Positions 11,116 to 22,418 of a DNA stretch of 64,000 nt are shown piece by piece. Position 1 is the first letter of the stretch. Each line of letters begins with the position of its first letter. Where the stretch lies: contig NZ_LT629797.1 of assembly GCF_900106015.1 (NCBI RefSeq), positions 1,364,001-1,428,000 of the forward strand, read 5' to 3'. The position numbers and the translations under genes are program-made. Below the pieces are notes generated by a model. The model had not been told where the DNA came from. It ran no database searches and saw only the letters and a list, made by a program, of their open reading frames with translations. The DNA is from Pseudomonas sihuiensis. GTDB lineage: Bacteria; Pseudomonadota; Gammaproteobacteria; Pseudomonadales; Pseudomonadaceae.

Positions 11116-11882
11116 GTGCGAGCAGCCAGAGCCTGGACATTCTGGTGGGTGACCAGCATATCGCCGGCACCCTGCTGACCCCATCCAACAAGGTCCCCGG
11201 CGTGCTTTTCGTGCACGGTTGGGGCGGCAGCCAGCAACGCGACCTGGCCCGCGCCCGTGGTATCGCCGGGCTGGGCTGCGTGTGCCTGACCTTCGACCTG
11301 CGCGGGCACGAACGCAACGTCGAGGCGCAGGAGCGCGTATCGCGCGAAGACAACCTGGCCGACATCCTCGCCGCCTACGACCTGCTGGCCGCGCACGAGG
11401 CGGTCGACCCCGAATGCATCGCGGTGATCGGCACCAGCTACGGCGGCTACCTGGCCACCCTGCTCAGCGTGCGGCGCCCGGTGCGCTGGCTGGCCCTGCG
11501 CGTGCCGGCGCTGTACTGGGACGAACAATGGCAGTTGCCCAAGCGCCAACTCGACGTTGCTCGGCTGGCCGAGTACCGCCGCACGCCGCTGCGCGCGCAG
11601 GACAATCTGGCGCTCGGCGCCTGCTCCGAGTTTCGCGGCGACGTGCTGCTGGTGGAGTCCGAGCATGACGACTTCGTCCCGCACACCACGCTGATGAGCT
11701 ACCGCAATGCCTTCGACAGGGCCCATTCACTGAGCCATCGCACCATGGCCGGTGCCGACCACGGGCTCAGCGAGGACCGCCACCAGCAAGCCTATACGCG
11801 CATCCTGATCGATTGGGTCAGCGAGATGGTGGTTGGCGCACGGATAGGCGACTACCCGCACCACCTGGTGCGTTATTCCTGA
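11112..11882 (+). CDS. alpha/beta hydrolase (dienelactone hydrolase/prolyl peptidase-like)
   Basis: 256-aa serine hydrolase. The nucleophile elbow is GTSYGG, the oxyanion HG motif is VHGWGG, an acidic residue lies in ESEHDDFVPH, and the catalytic His is in GADHGLSE. There is no signal peptide, so it is cytoplasmic. The start overlaps the DUF3182-like stop (ATGA). Its substrate may be linked to the product of the preceding ATP-grasp-like gene (inference from tight coupling only). Confidence 0.85.
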   Translation: MSASSQSLDILVGDQHIAGTLLTPSNKVPGVLFVHGWGGSQQRDLARARGIAGLGCVCLTFDLRGHERNVEAQERVSREDNLADILAAYDLLAAHEAVDPECIAVIGTSYGGYLATLLSVRRPVRWLALRVPALYWDEQWQLPKRQLDVARLAEYRRTPLRAQDNLALGACSEFRGDVLLVESEHDDFVPHTTLMSYRNAFDRAHSLSHRTMAGADHGLSEDRHQQAYTRILIDWVSEMVVGARIGDYPHHLVRYS

Positions 11883-11951
11883 ATCGCTGCACCTCGATGC
11901 TGCGGTTCGCCCTGGGCATCTGCCCACCTAACCTGCAACAGGAGATCGACG

Positions 11952-12365
11952 ATGAAAATCAGCAAGCTTATGACCCGCAACGTCCGTACCCTGGAGCCAG
12001 AGCGCAGCATTCGTGAGGCCGCCACGCTGATGGCCGATATCGACAGCGGTGCGCTGCTGATCAACGAAGGTGACCGCCTGATCGGCATGATCACCGACCG
12101 CGACATTGCCGTACGTGCCGTTGCTGCGGGCCTGGACGGCAACACGCCGGTACGTCAGGTGATGAGCAGCAACGTGCGTTATTGCTTCGACGACGAGGAC
12201 GTCGAGCATGTGGCCGCCAACATGGCCGATATCCAGGTACGCCGGCTGCCCGTGCTCAACCGCGAGAAGCGCCTGGTGGGTGTGGTTTCGCTGGGCAATA
12301 TCGCCTCCGGCCACAGCAGGATGGCCAACGACACCGTGCTGCGCGGCGTGACCTCTGCGCACTGA
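11952..12365 (+). CDS. CBS-domain pair protein
   Basis: 137-aa protein made almost entirely of two CBS repeats (about residues 8-62 and 73-127): MTRNVRTLEPERSI...GMITDRDIA and MSSNVRYCFD...GVVSLGNIA. Such Bateman modules bind adenine nucleotides and sense energy state. There is no attached catalytic domain, so it is probably a stand-alone regulator or a stress protein. GGAGA lies before the ATG. It follows the hydrolase by 69 bases and may be the last gene of that operon; REP elements lie after its stop, where it converges with glgB. Confidence 0.88.
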   Translation: MKISKLMTRNVRTLEPERSIREAATLMADIDSGALLINEGDRLIGMITDRDIAVRAVAAGLDGNTPVRQVMSSNVRYCFDDEDVEHVAANMADIQVRRLPVLNREKRLVGVVSLGNIASGHSRMANDTVLRGVTSAH

Positions 12366-12376
12366 CCCCACCCTTT

Positions 12377-12420
12377 GTGGGAGGGGCTTTAGCCGCGATT
12401 GCCGTTAAAGCCCCTCCCAC
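12377..12420. repeat. REP palindrome (Pseudomonas GTGGGAGGGGCTTTA type)
   Basis: A perfect 15-bp inverted repeat, GTGGGAGGGGCTTTA and TAAAGCCCCTCCCAC, around a 14-base centre, between convergent CBS and glgB genes. It matches the well-known Pseudomonas REP style and could also stop transcription. Confidence 0.75.
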
Positions 12421-12483
12421 CACGAGTCCGGCGCCTTGTTGGCCGGAAGCAGAATCATCACGCCAAGGCACACCTCGCCCTTT

Positions 12484-12504
12484 GTGGGAGGCGCTTCAGC
12501 GGCG
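12484..12504. repeat. single REP half-element
   Basis: GTGGGAGGCGCTTCAGCGGC shows the same GTGGGAG start as the palindrome at 12377 and a short internal GCTTCAGC core. It lies just after the glgB stop. Confidence 0.5.
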
Positions 12505-12508
12505 ACGC

Positions 12509-14667
12509 TTATTGCGCCGGTCGCAGAATCAGCGCACCCAGAGGAGGCAACTGCAAATTCAGCGAATCGGATTGGCCGTGAGCGGTCATCTGCTCGCTGT
12601 GTAGCTCACCCTCGCTGCCGGCGCCTGAGCCGCTCCAGCAACGGTCATCGGTATTGAGCAGCACCTGCCAGCGGCCCGCGTGCGGCACGCCGGTGCGGTA
12701 GCCGTCGAGCACCTGCGGGGTGAAATTGTGCACCACCAGCAACGGCGCACTGCCCTCGCCGCCCTTGCGCAGCCAGGCGAATACACTGTTGCGCGCGTCA
12801 TCGCCTACCAGCCACTGAAAACCGCTGTCCTGGTCGTCGAGACGGTGCAACGCCGGCTCTTCGCGGTACAGGCGATTCAGCTCGCGTACCAGCGCCTGGG
12901 CTGCGGCATGCTCGGGGTACTGCAGCAGGTACCAGTCCAGTTGCTGGTCGTGGTCCCATTCGCGCCACTGGCCGAACTCGCAGCCCATGAACAGCAGCTT
13001 CTTGCCCGGGTGACTCCACATCAAGGCGAGGAACAGGCGCAGGTTGGCGAATTGCTGCCAGCGATCACCGGGCATGCGCCCGAGCAGCGAGCGTTTGCCG
13101 TGCACCACTTCGTCATGGGAGATCGGCAGGATGAAACGCTCGGAGAAGGCGTAATGCAGGCCAAAGGTGATCTGGTGGTGATGGTGCAGGCGGTACATCG
13201 GGTCCTGCTGGATGTAGCTCAGGCTGTCGTTCATCCAGCCCATGTTCCACTTGTGGCTGAAGCCCAGGCCGCCCTGCTGCACCGGCCGACTGACGCCAGG
13301 CCAGGCGGTAGATTCCTCGGCGATCATCAGCGCGCCGGGCACTTCGCTGCGCACCACCTCGTTGAGATGCTGGAGAAATTCGATGGCCTCCAGGTTCTCG
13401 CGGCCACCGTGGCGGTTGGGAATCCACTGCCCTGCTTCGCGTGAATAATCGCGGTAGAGCATCGACGCCACTGCATCCACGCGCAGGCCGTCGACGTGGT
13501 ATTCGCGCAGCCAGTACAGCGCGCCGGCCAGCATGAAACCGTGTACCTCGGTGCGGCCGAGGTTGTAGATGCAGGTGTTCCAGTCCGGGTGAAATCCCTC
13601 GAACGGGTGCGCGTACTCGTACAGCGCGGTGCCGTCGAACTCCGTCAGACCGTGAGCGTCGTTGGGGAAATGCCCCGGCACCCAGTCGAGAATCACGCCG
13701 ATGCCGGCGCGGTGGCAGCGATCGACGAAGGCAGCGAAGCGCTGCGGGCTGCCCAGGCGTGCAGTCGGCGCGAACATCGACAGCGGCTGGTAGCCCCAGG
13801 AGCCGCCGAACGGGTGCTCCATGATCGGCATCAGCTCGATATGGGTGAACCCCAGGTCCTGTACGTAGGGAATCAGCCGGTCGGCCAACTCGTCCCAGTC
13901 CGGTGCGTGATCGTCCTGCCATTGCCAGGAGCCGGCGTGCAGCTCGTAGATCGCCAGCGGTGCCTGCGAAGCATGGCGCTGCTCGCGCTCGCTCATCCAC
14001 TGCTGGTCCTGCCAGGCGAAGGCTTCGCCCTGTGGCACCTTTGAAGCGGTGGCCGGCGGCACCTCGGTGGCTTGCGCCATGGGGTCGGCGCGCAGCGGCA
14101 ACACGCCGTGCGGGCCGAGAATTTCGTATTTGTAGCATTCGCCGGGCTGCAGCCGCGGGATGAACAGCTCCCACACGCCCGCCGGGTAGCGCAGACGCAT
14201 GGGGTGGCGGCGGCCGTCCCAGCTGTTGAAGTCGCCGACCACCGAAACCCGCCGCGCATTGGGCGCCCACACGGCGAAACGTACGCCAGGCACGCCTTCA
14301 TGTTCTACCGGTGCCGAGCCCAGGCAGCGCCACAGCTGGCGGTGGTTGCCTTCGGCGAACAGGTAGAGGTCGGTGTCACCCAGCAGCGGGCCGAAGGCAT
14401 AGGGATCTTCGGTTTCCTGTACGTTGCCTGGCCAGTGGATGCGCAGGCGGTAGCGCTGCGCCTGGGGCAGTTGCAATTCGAACAGGCCCTGCGGGTCGCT
14501 GCAGTGCATGCGCCCTAGCGGCGAGCCGTCGCTGGCCAGCAGGTCCACCGCGTCGGCACCGGGCAGCCAGACCCGCACCAGGCTCTCGGCACCCTGCGGG
14601 TGTGGGCCAAGGAAGCTGAACGGATCGCCGTCTTCGGCGCACTGCAAGCGCTGCACTCTGTTCTGAT

Positions 14668-14671
<4 letters not shown>
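12509..14671 (-). CDS. glgB: 1,4-alpha-glucan branching enzyme
   Basis: Introduces alpha-1,6 branches into alpha-1,4 glucan. 720 aa, close to the usual 730: a CBM48-type N-terminal region with a second beta domain ([20 protein letters not shown]), a GH13 barrel and a C-terminal beta domain. Catalytic motifs are [11 protein letters not shown] (nucleophile Asp), MIAEEST (acid Glu) and [10 protein letters not shown] (Asp). The start is an unusual TTG at 14671 (complement), overlapping the treS stop as TTGA; the first internal alternative is a GTG five codons later. Third gene of the glgE-treS-glgB operon, it branches the maltose-1-phosphate-derived glucan made by GlgE. Confidence 0.95.
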
Positions 14672-17982
<3,311 letters not shown>

Positions 17983-17998
17983 GGTGTTACTCCGTTGT

Positions 17999-19981
17999 TC
18001 AGCGGGCGGTCTGGATTCGCCAGATGCCGAAAGGCAGGTGCCAGGGTTCGATGCGCATCCACTGCACCTTGCCGTGCCAGGTCCAGCGGTGGCCATTCAT
18101 CAGGTCTTCACCCTGCAGGTCGGCATCGTCAGGCAGGCCCAGCTCCCACAGCGGCAGCTCGAAGTGCGCTTCCTGGGCGTGATGCGGATCGAGGCTGACG
18201 GCGACCAGGATGAAGTTGCTCAGATCGGCCGTGCGCTTGCCGAAGTAGAGGATGTTGTCGTTCCACGCGGTGTAGGCCTGAAAGCCCAGATGGGTCTGCA
18301 GCGCCGGGTTCTCGCGGCGGATCTGGTTGAGCCGGGCGATCTCGGCGTTGATGTTGCCCGGCGCCTGGTAGTCGCGCGGGCGCAGCTGGTACTTCTCCGA
18401 ATCGAAGTACTCCTCCTTGCCTGGCACCGGCTCGGCCTCGCACAGCTCGAAGCCCGAATACATGCCCCACAGCCCGGAACCCATGGTCGCCAGCGCGGCG
18501 CGAATGAGAAAGCCGGGCCTGCCGCTGCGCTGCAGGAAATAGGGGTTGATATCCGGGGTGTTGACGAAGAAGTTCGGCCGGTAGCAATCGCGCCAGGGCG
18601 GCTGGTTAAGCTCCTCGAAGTAGGCCTGCAGCTCGGCCTTGGTGTTGCGCCAGGTGAAGTAGGTGTAGCTCTGGCTGAAGCCGAGCTTGCCCAGGCGCGC
18701 CATCATGGCCGGGCGGGTGAAGGCCTCGGAGAGGAAGATCACCTCGGGGTGGCTTTCACGTACATCGGCGATCAGCCATTCCCAGAACGGCATCGGCTTG
18801 GTGTGTGGGTTATCGACGCGAAACAGTGTCACGCCTTGCTCCACCCAGCCCAGCACCACATCGCGCAACGCCAGCCACAGATCCGGCATTGCCGCTTCGG
18901 CGTAGAACTCGACGTTGACGATGTCCTCGTACTTCTTCGGCGGGTTCTCGGCATGGCGAATGCTGCCGTCCGGGCGCCAACTGAACCAGCCGGGGTGCTG
19001 CTTGAGCCAGGGGTGATCGGGCGAGCACTGCACGGCAAAATCCAGCGCCACTTCCAGGCCGTGCTCACGCGCCACACGCACCAGTTGGCGAAAGTCCTCG
19101 AGGCTGCCGAGCTGCGGGTGCACGGCGTCGTGGCCGCCCTCCTCGCTGCCGATGGCATAGGGGCTGCCAGGGTCGTCCGGGCCGGCCTTGAGGCTGTTGT
19201 TCGGCCCCTTGCGGTGCGCCCGGCCGATGGGATGAATCGGCGGGAAATACAGCACGTCGAAGCCCATTCGGGCGATCTCGGGGATGCGTGCGTGCACGTC
19301 GGCGAAGTTGCCGTGGCGCTGCTCGTCGCCCAGCGAGCGGGGAAACAGCTCATACCAGCTGGCGAATTCGGCCAGGCTGCGCTCGACATCCAGCGGGTAG
19401 TTCGGCGTGCGCAGCAAGTGCGGACGATATTCGGCGCGGCGCATCAGTTCATTGACGGAGGGATCGATCAGCACCGCTTCGCGCTCGGCCTGCGATTGTG
19501 AGGCCTCCATGCGTTCGATCAGCGCCGCCAGCTCGCCGCGCAATTCTTCCGGGGCCTGCGCGGCGATGCACCGAACCAGCTGCGCGCCCTCCTGCAGTTC
19601 GAGTTCCACCGGCACGCTGGCGCCGAGCTTCTTCACCAGTTCCTGGCGGAAGCTGGCGTAAACGTCCAGCCAGGCCTCGATGGCGAATTCGCCGCGGCCC
19701 TGCTGATCGATGCACAGTGTGGCGCTCCAGCGATCATTGCCCAGCGCCTGCATCGGCGCGCGCTGCCAGGTGGCCTCGCCACTGGCACGCCACAGCAGGT
19801 CGGCGGCCAGTTGCTCGTGGCCATCGCTGAAGATCACCGCCGTGACCGGAAACTCCCGACCACACAGGCATTTGCTGGCGAAGCGGCCACCTTCAATGAT
19901 CGGCTGTAGCGCTTCGATGGCGAGCCGAGGCTGGGCGATGGCATGGGTGACGGTCTGGTCGGCATATTGCGGGGACGGCAT
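17999..19981 (-). CDS. glgE: maltose-1-phosphate maltosyltransferase GlgE
   Basis: Extends alpha-1,4 glucans with maltosyl units from maltose-1-phosphate. 660 aa, the usual length. An N-terminal beta domain is followed by a GH13 barrel with the GlgE signatures LYFPPIHPIGRAHRKGPNN, nucleophile Asp in FRVDNPHTKP and Glu in IFLSEAFTRP; the distinctive MYSGFELCE follows. First gene of the minus-strand operon glgE-treS-glgB, which is a complete GlgE pathway with TreS feeding it. The start MPSPQYADQ (19981) has an AGGAG element nearby, and a good GAAC-type promoter candidate lies about 90 bases upstream. Longer in-frame starts lie inside that promoter region and are not used. Confidence 0.96.
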   Translation of the reverse strand: MPSPQYADQTVTHAIAQPRLAIEALQPIIEGGRFASKCLCGREFPVTAVIFSDGHEQLAADLLWRASGEATWQRAPMQALGNDRWSATLCIDQQGRGEFAIEAWLDVYASFRQELVKKLGASVPVELELQEGAQLVRCIAAQAPEELRGELAALIERMEASQSQAEREAVLIDPSVNELMRRAEYRPHLLRTPNYPLDVERSLAEFASWYELFPRSLGDEQRHGNFADVHARIPEIARMGFDVLYFPPIHPIGRAHRKGPNNSLKAGPDDPGSPYAIGSEEGGHDAVHPQLGSLEDFRQLVRVAREHGLEVALDFAVQCSPDHPWLKQHPGWFSWRPDGSIRHAENPPKKYEDIVNVEFYAEAAMPDLWLALRDVVLGWVEQGVTLFRVDNPHTKPMPFWEWLIADVRESHPEVIFLSEAFTRPAMMARLGKLGFSQSYTYFTWRNTKAELQAYFEELNQPPWRDCYRPNFFVNTPDINPYFLQRSGRPGFLIRAALATMGSGLWGMYSGFELCEAEPVPGKEEYFDSEKYQLRPRDYQAPGNINAEIARLNQIRRENPALQTHLGFQAYTAWNDNILYFGKRTADLSNFILVAVSLDPHHAQEAHFELPLWELGLPDDADLQGEDLMNGHRWTWHGKVQWMRIEPWHLPFGIWRIQTAR

Positions 19982-20073
19982 CGTTCCTGGCTCCTCTACG
20001 CCTGGCAGACGTGTTCGAAGGGATTGGCGGGCAGGTTTGCGACAGCGCGCGAAGCGCTGCACCTGTCAGAAAT

Positions 20074-20101
20074 TCCGAGGTGGAGGCAGAGGTAAAAGTT
20101 C
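20074..20101 (-). promoter_or_regulatory. ECF-type promoter candidate for glgE-treS-glgB
   Basis: Minus strand: GCCTGAACTT, then 17 bases after GAACTT to TCGGA. This is a complete -35 and 4 of 5 bases of TCTGA. The glgE start is about 90 bases downstream. Confidence 0.5.
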
Positions 20102-20134
20102 AGGCAGTTTTTGCCCGTTCACCGGGCTAACGGG

Positions 20135-20659
20135 CTATTGCCTGTCGCTCGGCTTCTCATCGGCCTGGTCGTCCGGCTTGGTCCTGGCGCCCGGATCGAC
20201 CAGCAGCGGCATGAGGTGCAGCACCACCAGCACGATCACCGTGGACAGTACGGCGGTGGCCTCGCGCCCGAGCCCGACCGCCACGCCGATGGCGGCCGAG
20301 GCCCAGAGACCGGCTGCAGTGGTCAGGCCTTTGACGTCGGATATGTTCTGGCCTTTGAGGATGGTGCCGGCGCCGAGAAAACCGACACCGGCGGCGATGC
20401 CCTGGATCACCCGGCTCATGGCGTCGGCTTCGGCGCCGTCCTGCTCCAGCGCCATGACGAAGATCGCCGCGCCGAGGCACACCAGCATATGCGTGCGCAT
20501 GCCGGCGGCCTTGCCCATGACTTCGCGCTCGTAGCCGAGCAGGCCGCCGAGGAACATGGCCAGAATCAGGCGCAACGTGGCGCGGGTGATGTGCTCCACC
20601 TGGCCAAGGTCGGAAAACTCCTGCGCCAGGGTCGTGAGAATTCGTTCGAGTACGTCCAT
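20135..20659 (-). CDS. MgtC/SapB family membrane protein
   Basis: 174-aa inner-membrane protein with four to five hydrophobic segments in the N-terminal 150 residues. Conserved family stretches are visible: LGGLLGYEREVMGKAAGMRT, GVGFLGAGTIL and GLTTAAGLWASAAIGVAVGLG. It lacks the C-terminal cytosolic ACT-like domain of Salmonella MgtC and is closer to short SapB/YhiD forms. Known members are linked to magnesium limitation, acid stress and virulence; the transport substrate is not established. It is transcribed alone from its own GAAC-type promoter candidate. Confidence 0.9.
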   Translation of the reverse strand: MDVLERILTTLAQEFSDLGQVEHITRATLRLILAMFLGGLLGYEREVMGKAAGMRTHMLVCLGAAIFVMALEQDGAEADAMSRVIQGIAAGVGFLGAGTILKGQNISDVKGLTTAAGLWASAAIGVAVGLGREATAVLSTVIVLVVLHLMPLLVDPGARTKPDDQADEKPSDRQ

Positions 20660-20688
20660 CGTCGTTCAATCTCCACGGATGCTTTGCA

Positions 20689-20716
20689 TCTGAGCGAATC
20701 CGGCACGCAGAGGTTC
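20689..20716 (-). promoter_or_regulatory. ECF-type promoter candidate for mgtC-like gene
   Basis: Minus strand: CCGAACCT, then 17 bases after GAACCT to TCAGA, about 30 bases before the ATG at 20659. Both elements and the spacing fit the AlgU/RpoE class. Confidence 0.45.
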
Positions 20717-20811
20717 GGGTCATCGTCACCGCCGGTTATCCGGAACAGGGAACCTATGCCCCAACGGGCATTCACTTCTCTTGAAGACCCAAACCAACCG
20801 GGAGAACGCTC

Positions 20812-21192
20812 ATGCCCCGTGGCAGCAAAGACAAATACACCGCCAAGCAGAAGCGCAAGGCCGAGCACATCGAAGATAGCTACAAGGCCCGCGGTGTACC
20901 TGAGGACGAGGCCGAAGCGCGTGCCTGGGCCACGGTCAACAAGCAGTCCGGCGGTGGCGACAAGTTTGGCGGTTCCGGGCAGAAGACCAGCGCGGCCAAC
21001 AAGGAGGCTGCACGCAAGTCCTCGGCACGGCGTGCAGCCGCTACCCGTGAAAGCACACCCCGCCCCGGTCAGCGCCTGGAAGCGATGAACAAGACCGAGC
21101 TGATGGAGCTGGCGCGCAAGCGGGATATCGCCGGGCGCTCGCGCATGCGCAAGGAGGAACTGCTGCAGGCGCTGCGCAAGGCCAGTGCCTGA
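20812..21192 (+). CDS. small basic protein with Rho_N-like C-terminus ('plasmid stabilization' family)
   Basis: 126-aa, lysine- and arginine-rich cytoplasmic protein. The N-terminal half (RGSKDKYTAKQKRKAEHIED...EAEARAWATVNK) matches proteins often labelled plasmid stabilization, though chromosomal and of unproven role. A disordered Gly/Ser/Ala linker follows. The C-terminal 35 residues (MNKTELMELARKRDIAGRSR) look like a Rho N-terminal SAP-like helix pair, which binds nucleic acid in other proteins. GGGAGAACGCTC precedes the ATG. It diverges from mgtC and is probably a stress-induced nucleic-acid-binding protein (inference). Confidence 0.72.
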   Translation: MPRGSKDKYTAKQKRKAEHIEDSYKARGVPEDEAEARAWATVNKQSGGGDKFGGSGQKTSAANKEAARKSSARRAAATRESTPRPGQRLEAMNKTELMELARKRDIAGRSRMRKEELLQALRKASA

Positions 21193-21239
21193 GAGGGGCT
21201 GCTGTTCACGCGATCAGTGCCCTCGGCCCTCTCCCCCAG

Positions 21240-21265
21240 CCCCTCTCCCATGGATGGGAGAGGGG
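21240..21265. terminator. hairpin between convergent genes
   Basis: A perfect 12-bp inverted repeat CCCCTCTCCCAT / ATGGGAGAGGGG with a 2-base loop, between the Rho_N-like gene and the metallothionein gene. The CCCTCTCCC sequence is also a known interspersed repeat style in Pseudomonas, so it may be both. Confidence 0.5.
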
Positions 21266-21300
21266 AGCAAACGCGTGCCTCCAGTGAACAGCATTAGCGC

Positions 21301-21501
21301 CTAGGTAGCCTGTTCGCGCTCACGCTCCATGCGCTCGCCGCAATCGCAGCCTGGGCTGTGGCACGGGACCATGCCCTTGGGATGACGCTGCATGCAGGCT
21401 TCGCAGCAGTAGAGCAGATCATCTCCCGCGACTTCGTGGACCCACTCCCGGGACTCGACCGCGCAATCGCAATGCGGGCAGGCGCAGGTTCGTGCATTCA
21501 T
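21301..21501 (-). CDS. pmtA: bacterial metallothionein
   Basis: 66-aa metal-binding protein of the SmtA/BmtA family that sequesters zinc and cadmium in the cytoplasm. It has ten cysteines: C6, C8, C11 and C13 at the N-terminus (CACPHCDC), C32, C33 and C36 (YCCEAC), and C47, C52 and C54 (CHSPGCDC), plus His10, His40 and His48. The central residues form the zinc-finger-like part of the family. It overlaps the upstream acidic-protein gene by four bases (ATGA), which is unusual for metallothioneins. Family assignment is strong; P. aeruginosa PmtA is in an equivalent neighbourhood as I recall it. Confidence 0.88.
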   Translation of the reverse strand: MNARTCACPHCDCAVESREWVHEVAGDDLLYCCEACMQRHPKGMVPCHSPGCDCGERMEREREQAT

Positions 21502-21920
21502 GGCTTGCGCTCCTCGTCGGTGGGTACCACTTCATCGGTCCAAGGCTTGCCGTCGAGGGGTGCCGAGCGCGCCAGCTCCGCCTCGTCGAGGCCGAAGCCA
21601 CCACCGACCTCATTTTCGTCGACCACACTGAACTCTTCATCGAGGGCGCCATCGCCACCGCGTTCCAGCGGCGAGCGCGCACCGCTGTCATCGATCAGCG
21701 TATCCGGGCTGAGATCGTCGAGGCTGACGTTGTCCTCGTGCTCACTTTCGCCGAGCGTCGCGGCGCCGGTCAGGCCGATTTCATCCTCTGGGTTGGACGA
21801 TGGACGCGCGGTCGGCTGCAAGGTGGGATCGCCGGTGCCGAGGCTGTCTTCCTCATCGCTGAAGTCCAGCGTCTGTTCATCGATTCGTTCCGCGGTGGGT
21901 CCTGGATTTGTATCTTTCAT
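21498..21920 (-). CDS. hypothetical acidic, disordered protein
   Basis: Unrecognised 140-aa protein. It is very rich in Asp, Glu, Ser, Pro and Gly, with almost no hydrophobic core, no signal peptide and no cysteines, so it is probably intrinsically disordered. The C-terminal LDGKPWTDEVVPTDEERKP is its most ordered-looking part. GAAGGAGG lies just before the ATG. It is translationally coupled to the metallothionein gene, so it may help handle metal or be a hydrophilin-like desiccation protein (inference). Confidence 0.65.
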   Translation of the reverse strand: MKDTNPGPTAERIDEQTLDFSDEEDSLGTGDPTLQPTARPSSNPEDEIGLTGAATLGESEHEDNVSLDDLSPDTLIDDSGARSPLERGGDGALDEEFSVVDENEVGGGFGLDEAELARSAPLDGKPWTDEVVPTDEERKP

Positions 21921-21992
21921 GGGATGCCTCCTTCGAACGATATAGGCCGCGCATGGCGACGGCGCAGATGCGCCATCGCCCGTACGCTCGGT

Positions 21993-22337
21993 TCAAGGCG
22001 AAATCGGGTCGCTGGCAGGAAAGGTTTCCTCCACCGCATGATCCAGCCGGTTTTCCTGGCGCCCTTTCACCCGTTCCATCTCCTTTTGCAGTTTCGGTAA
22101 TGCCGCGCGCAGATCGGCCACGCATTCTCGCAAGCATTCGAGTTCGCTCTTGGGGTCGCTGATCATTCCCTTGACCACGCAGTGTCCGCTGATCCCGCGC
22201 TGCAGCAGCGCGGCGCCACCAAGGGCCTTGAGCACACCTGAGGTGCCGCCCTGGCAAAGCCCGGCGACGATGGCGGTGGCGCCGGTGGCGAGTGATACGG
22301 CACGTTCCAGACGATGAACGTTATGGGTCAGTGACAT
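21993..22337 (-). CDS. DUF2892-like small membrane protein with ETFPASDP tail
   Basis: 114-aa protein. The first half has two short hydrophobic segments (AVSLATGATAIVAGLCQGG and the region around LKALGGAALLQRGISGHC) of the YgaP/DUF2892 type; the second half is a charged helix. It ends with LDHAVEETFPASDPISP, a short C-terminal motif seen in several bacterial stress proteins but with no defined function. The start MSLTHNVHR at 22337 has GGAGAAACGCC before it. A GAAC-type promoter candidate with 18-base spacing lies about 55 bases upstream. Confidence 0.72.
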   Translation of the reverse strand: MSLTHNVHRLERAVSLATGATAIVAGLCQGGTSGVLKALGGAALLQRGISGHCVVKGMISDPKSELECLRECVADLRAALPKLQKEMERVKGRQENRLDHAVEETFPASDPISP

Positions 22338-22389
22338 GGCGTTTCTCCTTAGCGTTGGATGACGCAGCCAATTGCGGCTCACGTGAGGT

Positions 22390-22418
22390 TTAGAAAGGCA
22401 GGTGCACGGCAAAGGTTC
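22390..22418 (-). promoter_or_regulatory. ECF-type promoter candidate
   Basis: Minus strand: AGCCTGAACCT, then 18 bases after GAACCT to TCTAA. It serves the DUF2892-like gene and overlaps the last bases of ybdK. Spacing is one base longer than ideal. Confidence 0.35.

Noticed and set aside
12377..12420. Ordinary intrinsic terminator for the CBS gene
   Set aside because: The 14-base centre and GTGGGAG core fit a REP element better, and no T-run follows, though termination cannot be excluded.
20740..20811. ECF-type promoter before the Rho_N-like gene
   Set aside because: GAACCT is followed 16 bases on by TCACT, but another GAAC lies seven bases earlier and the -10 lacks the final A; too ambiguous to list as a feature.
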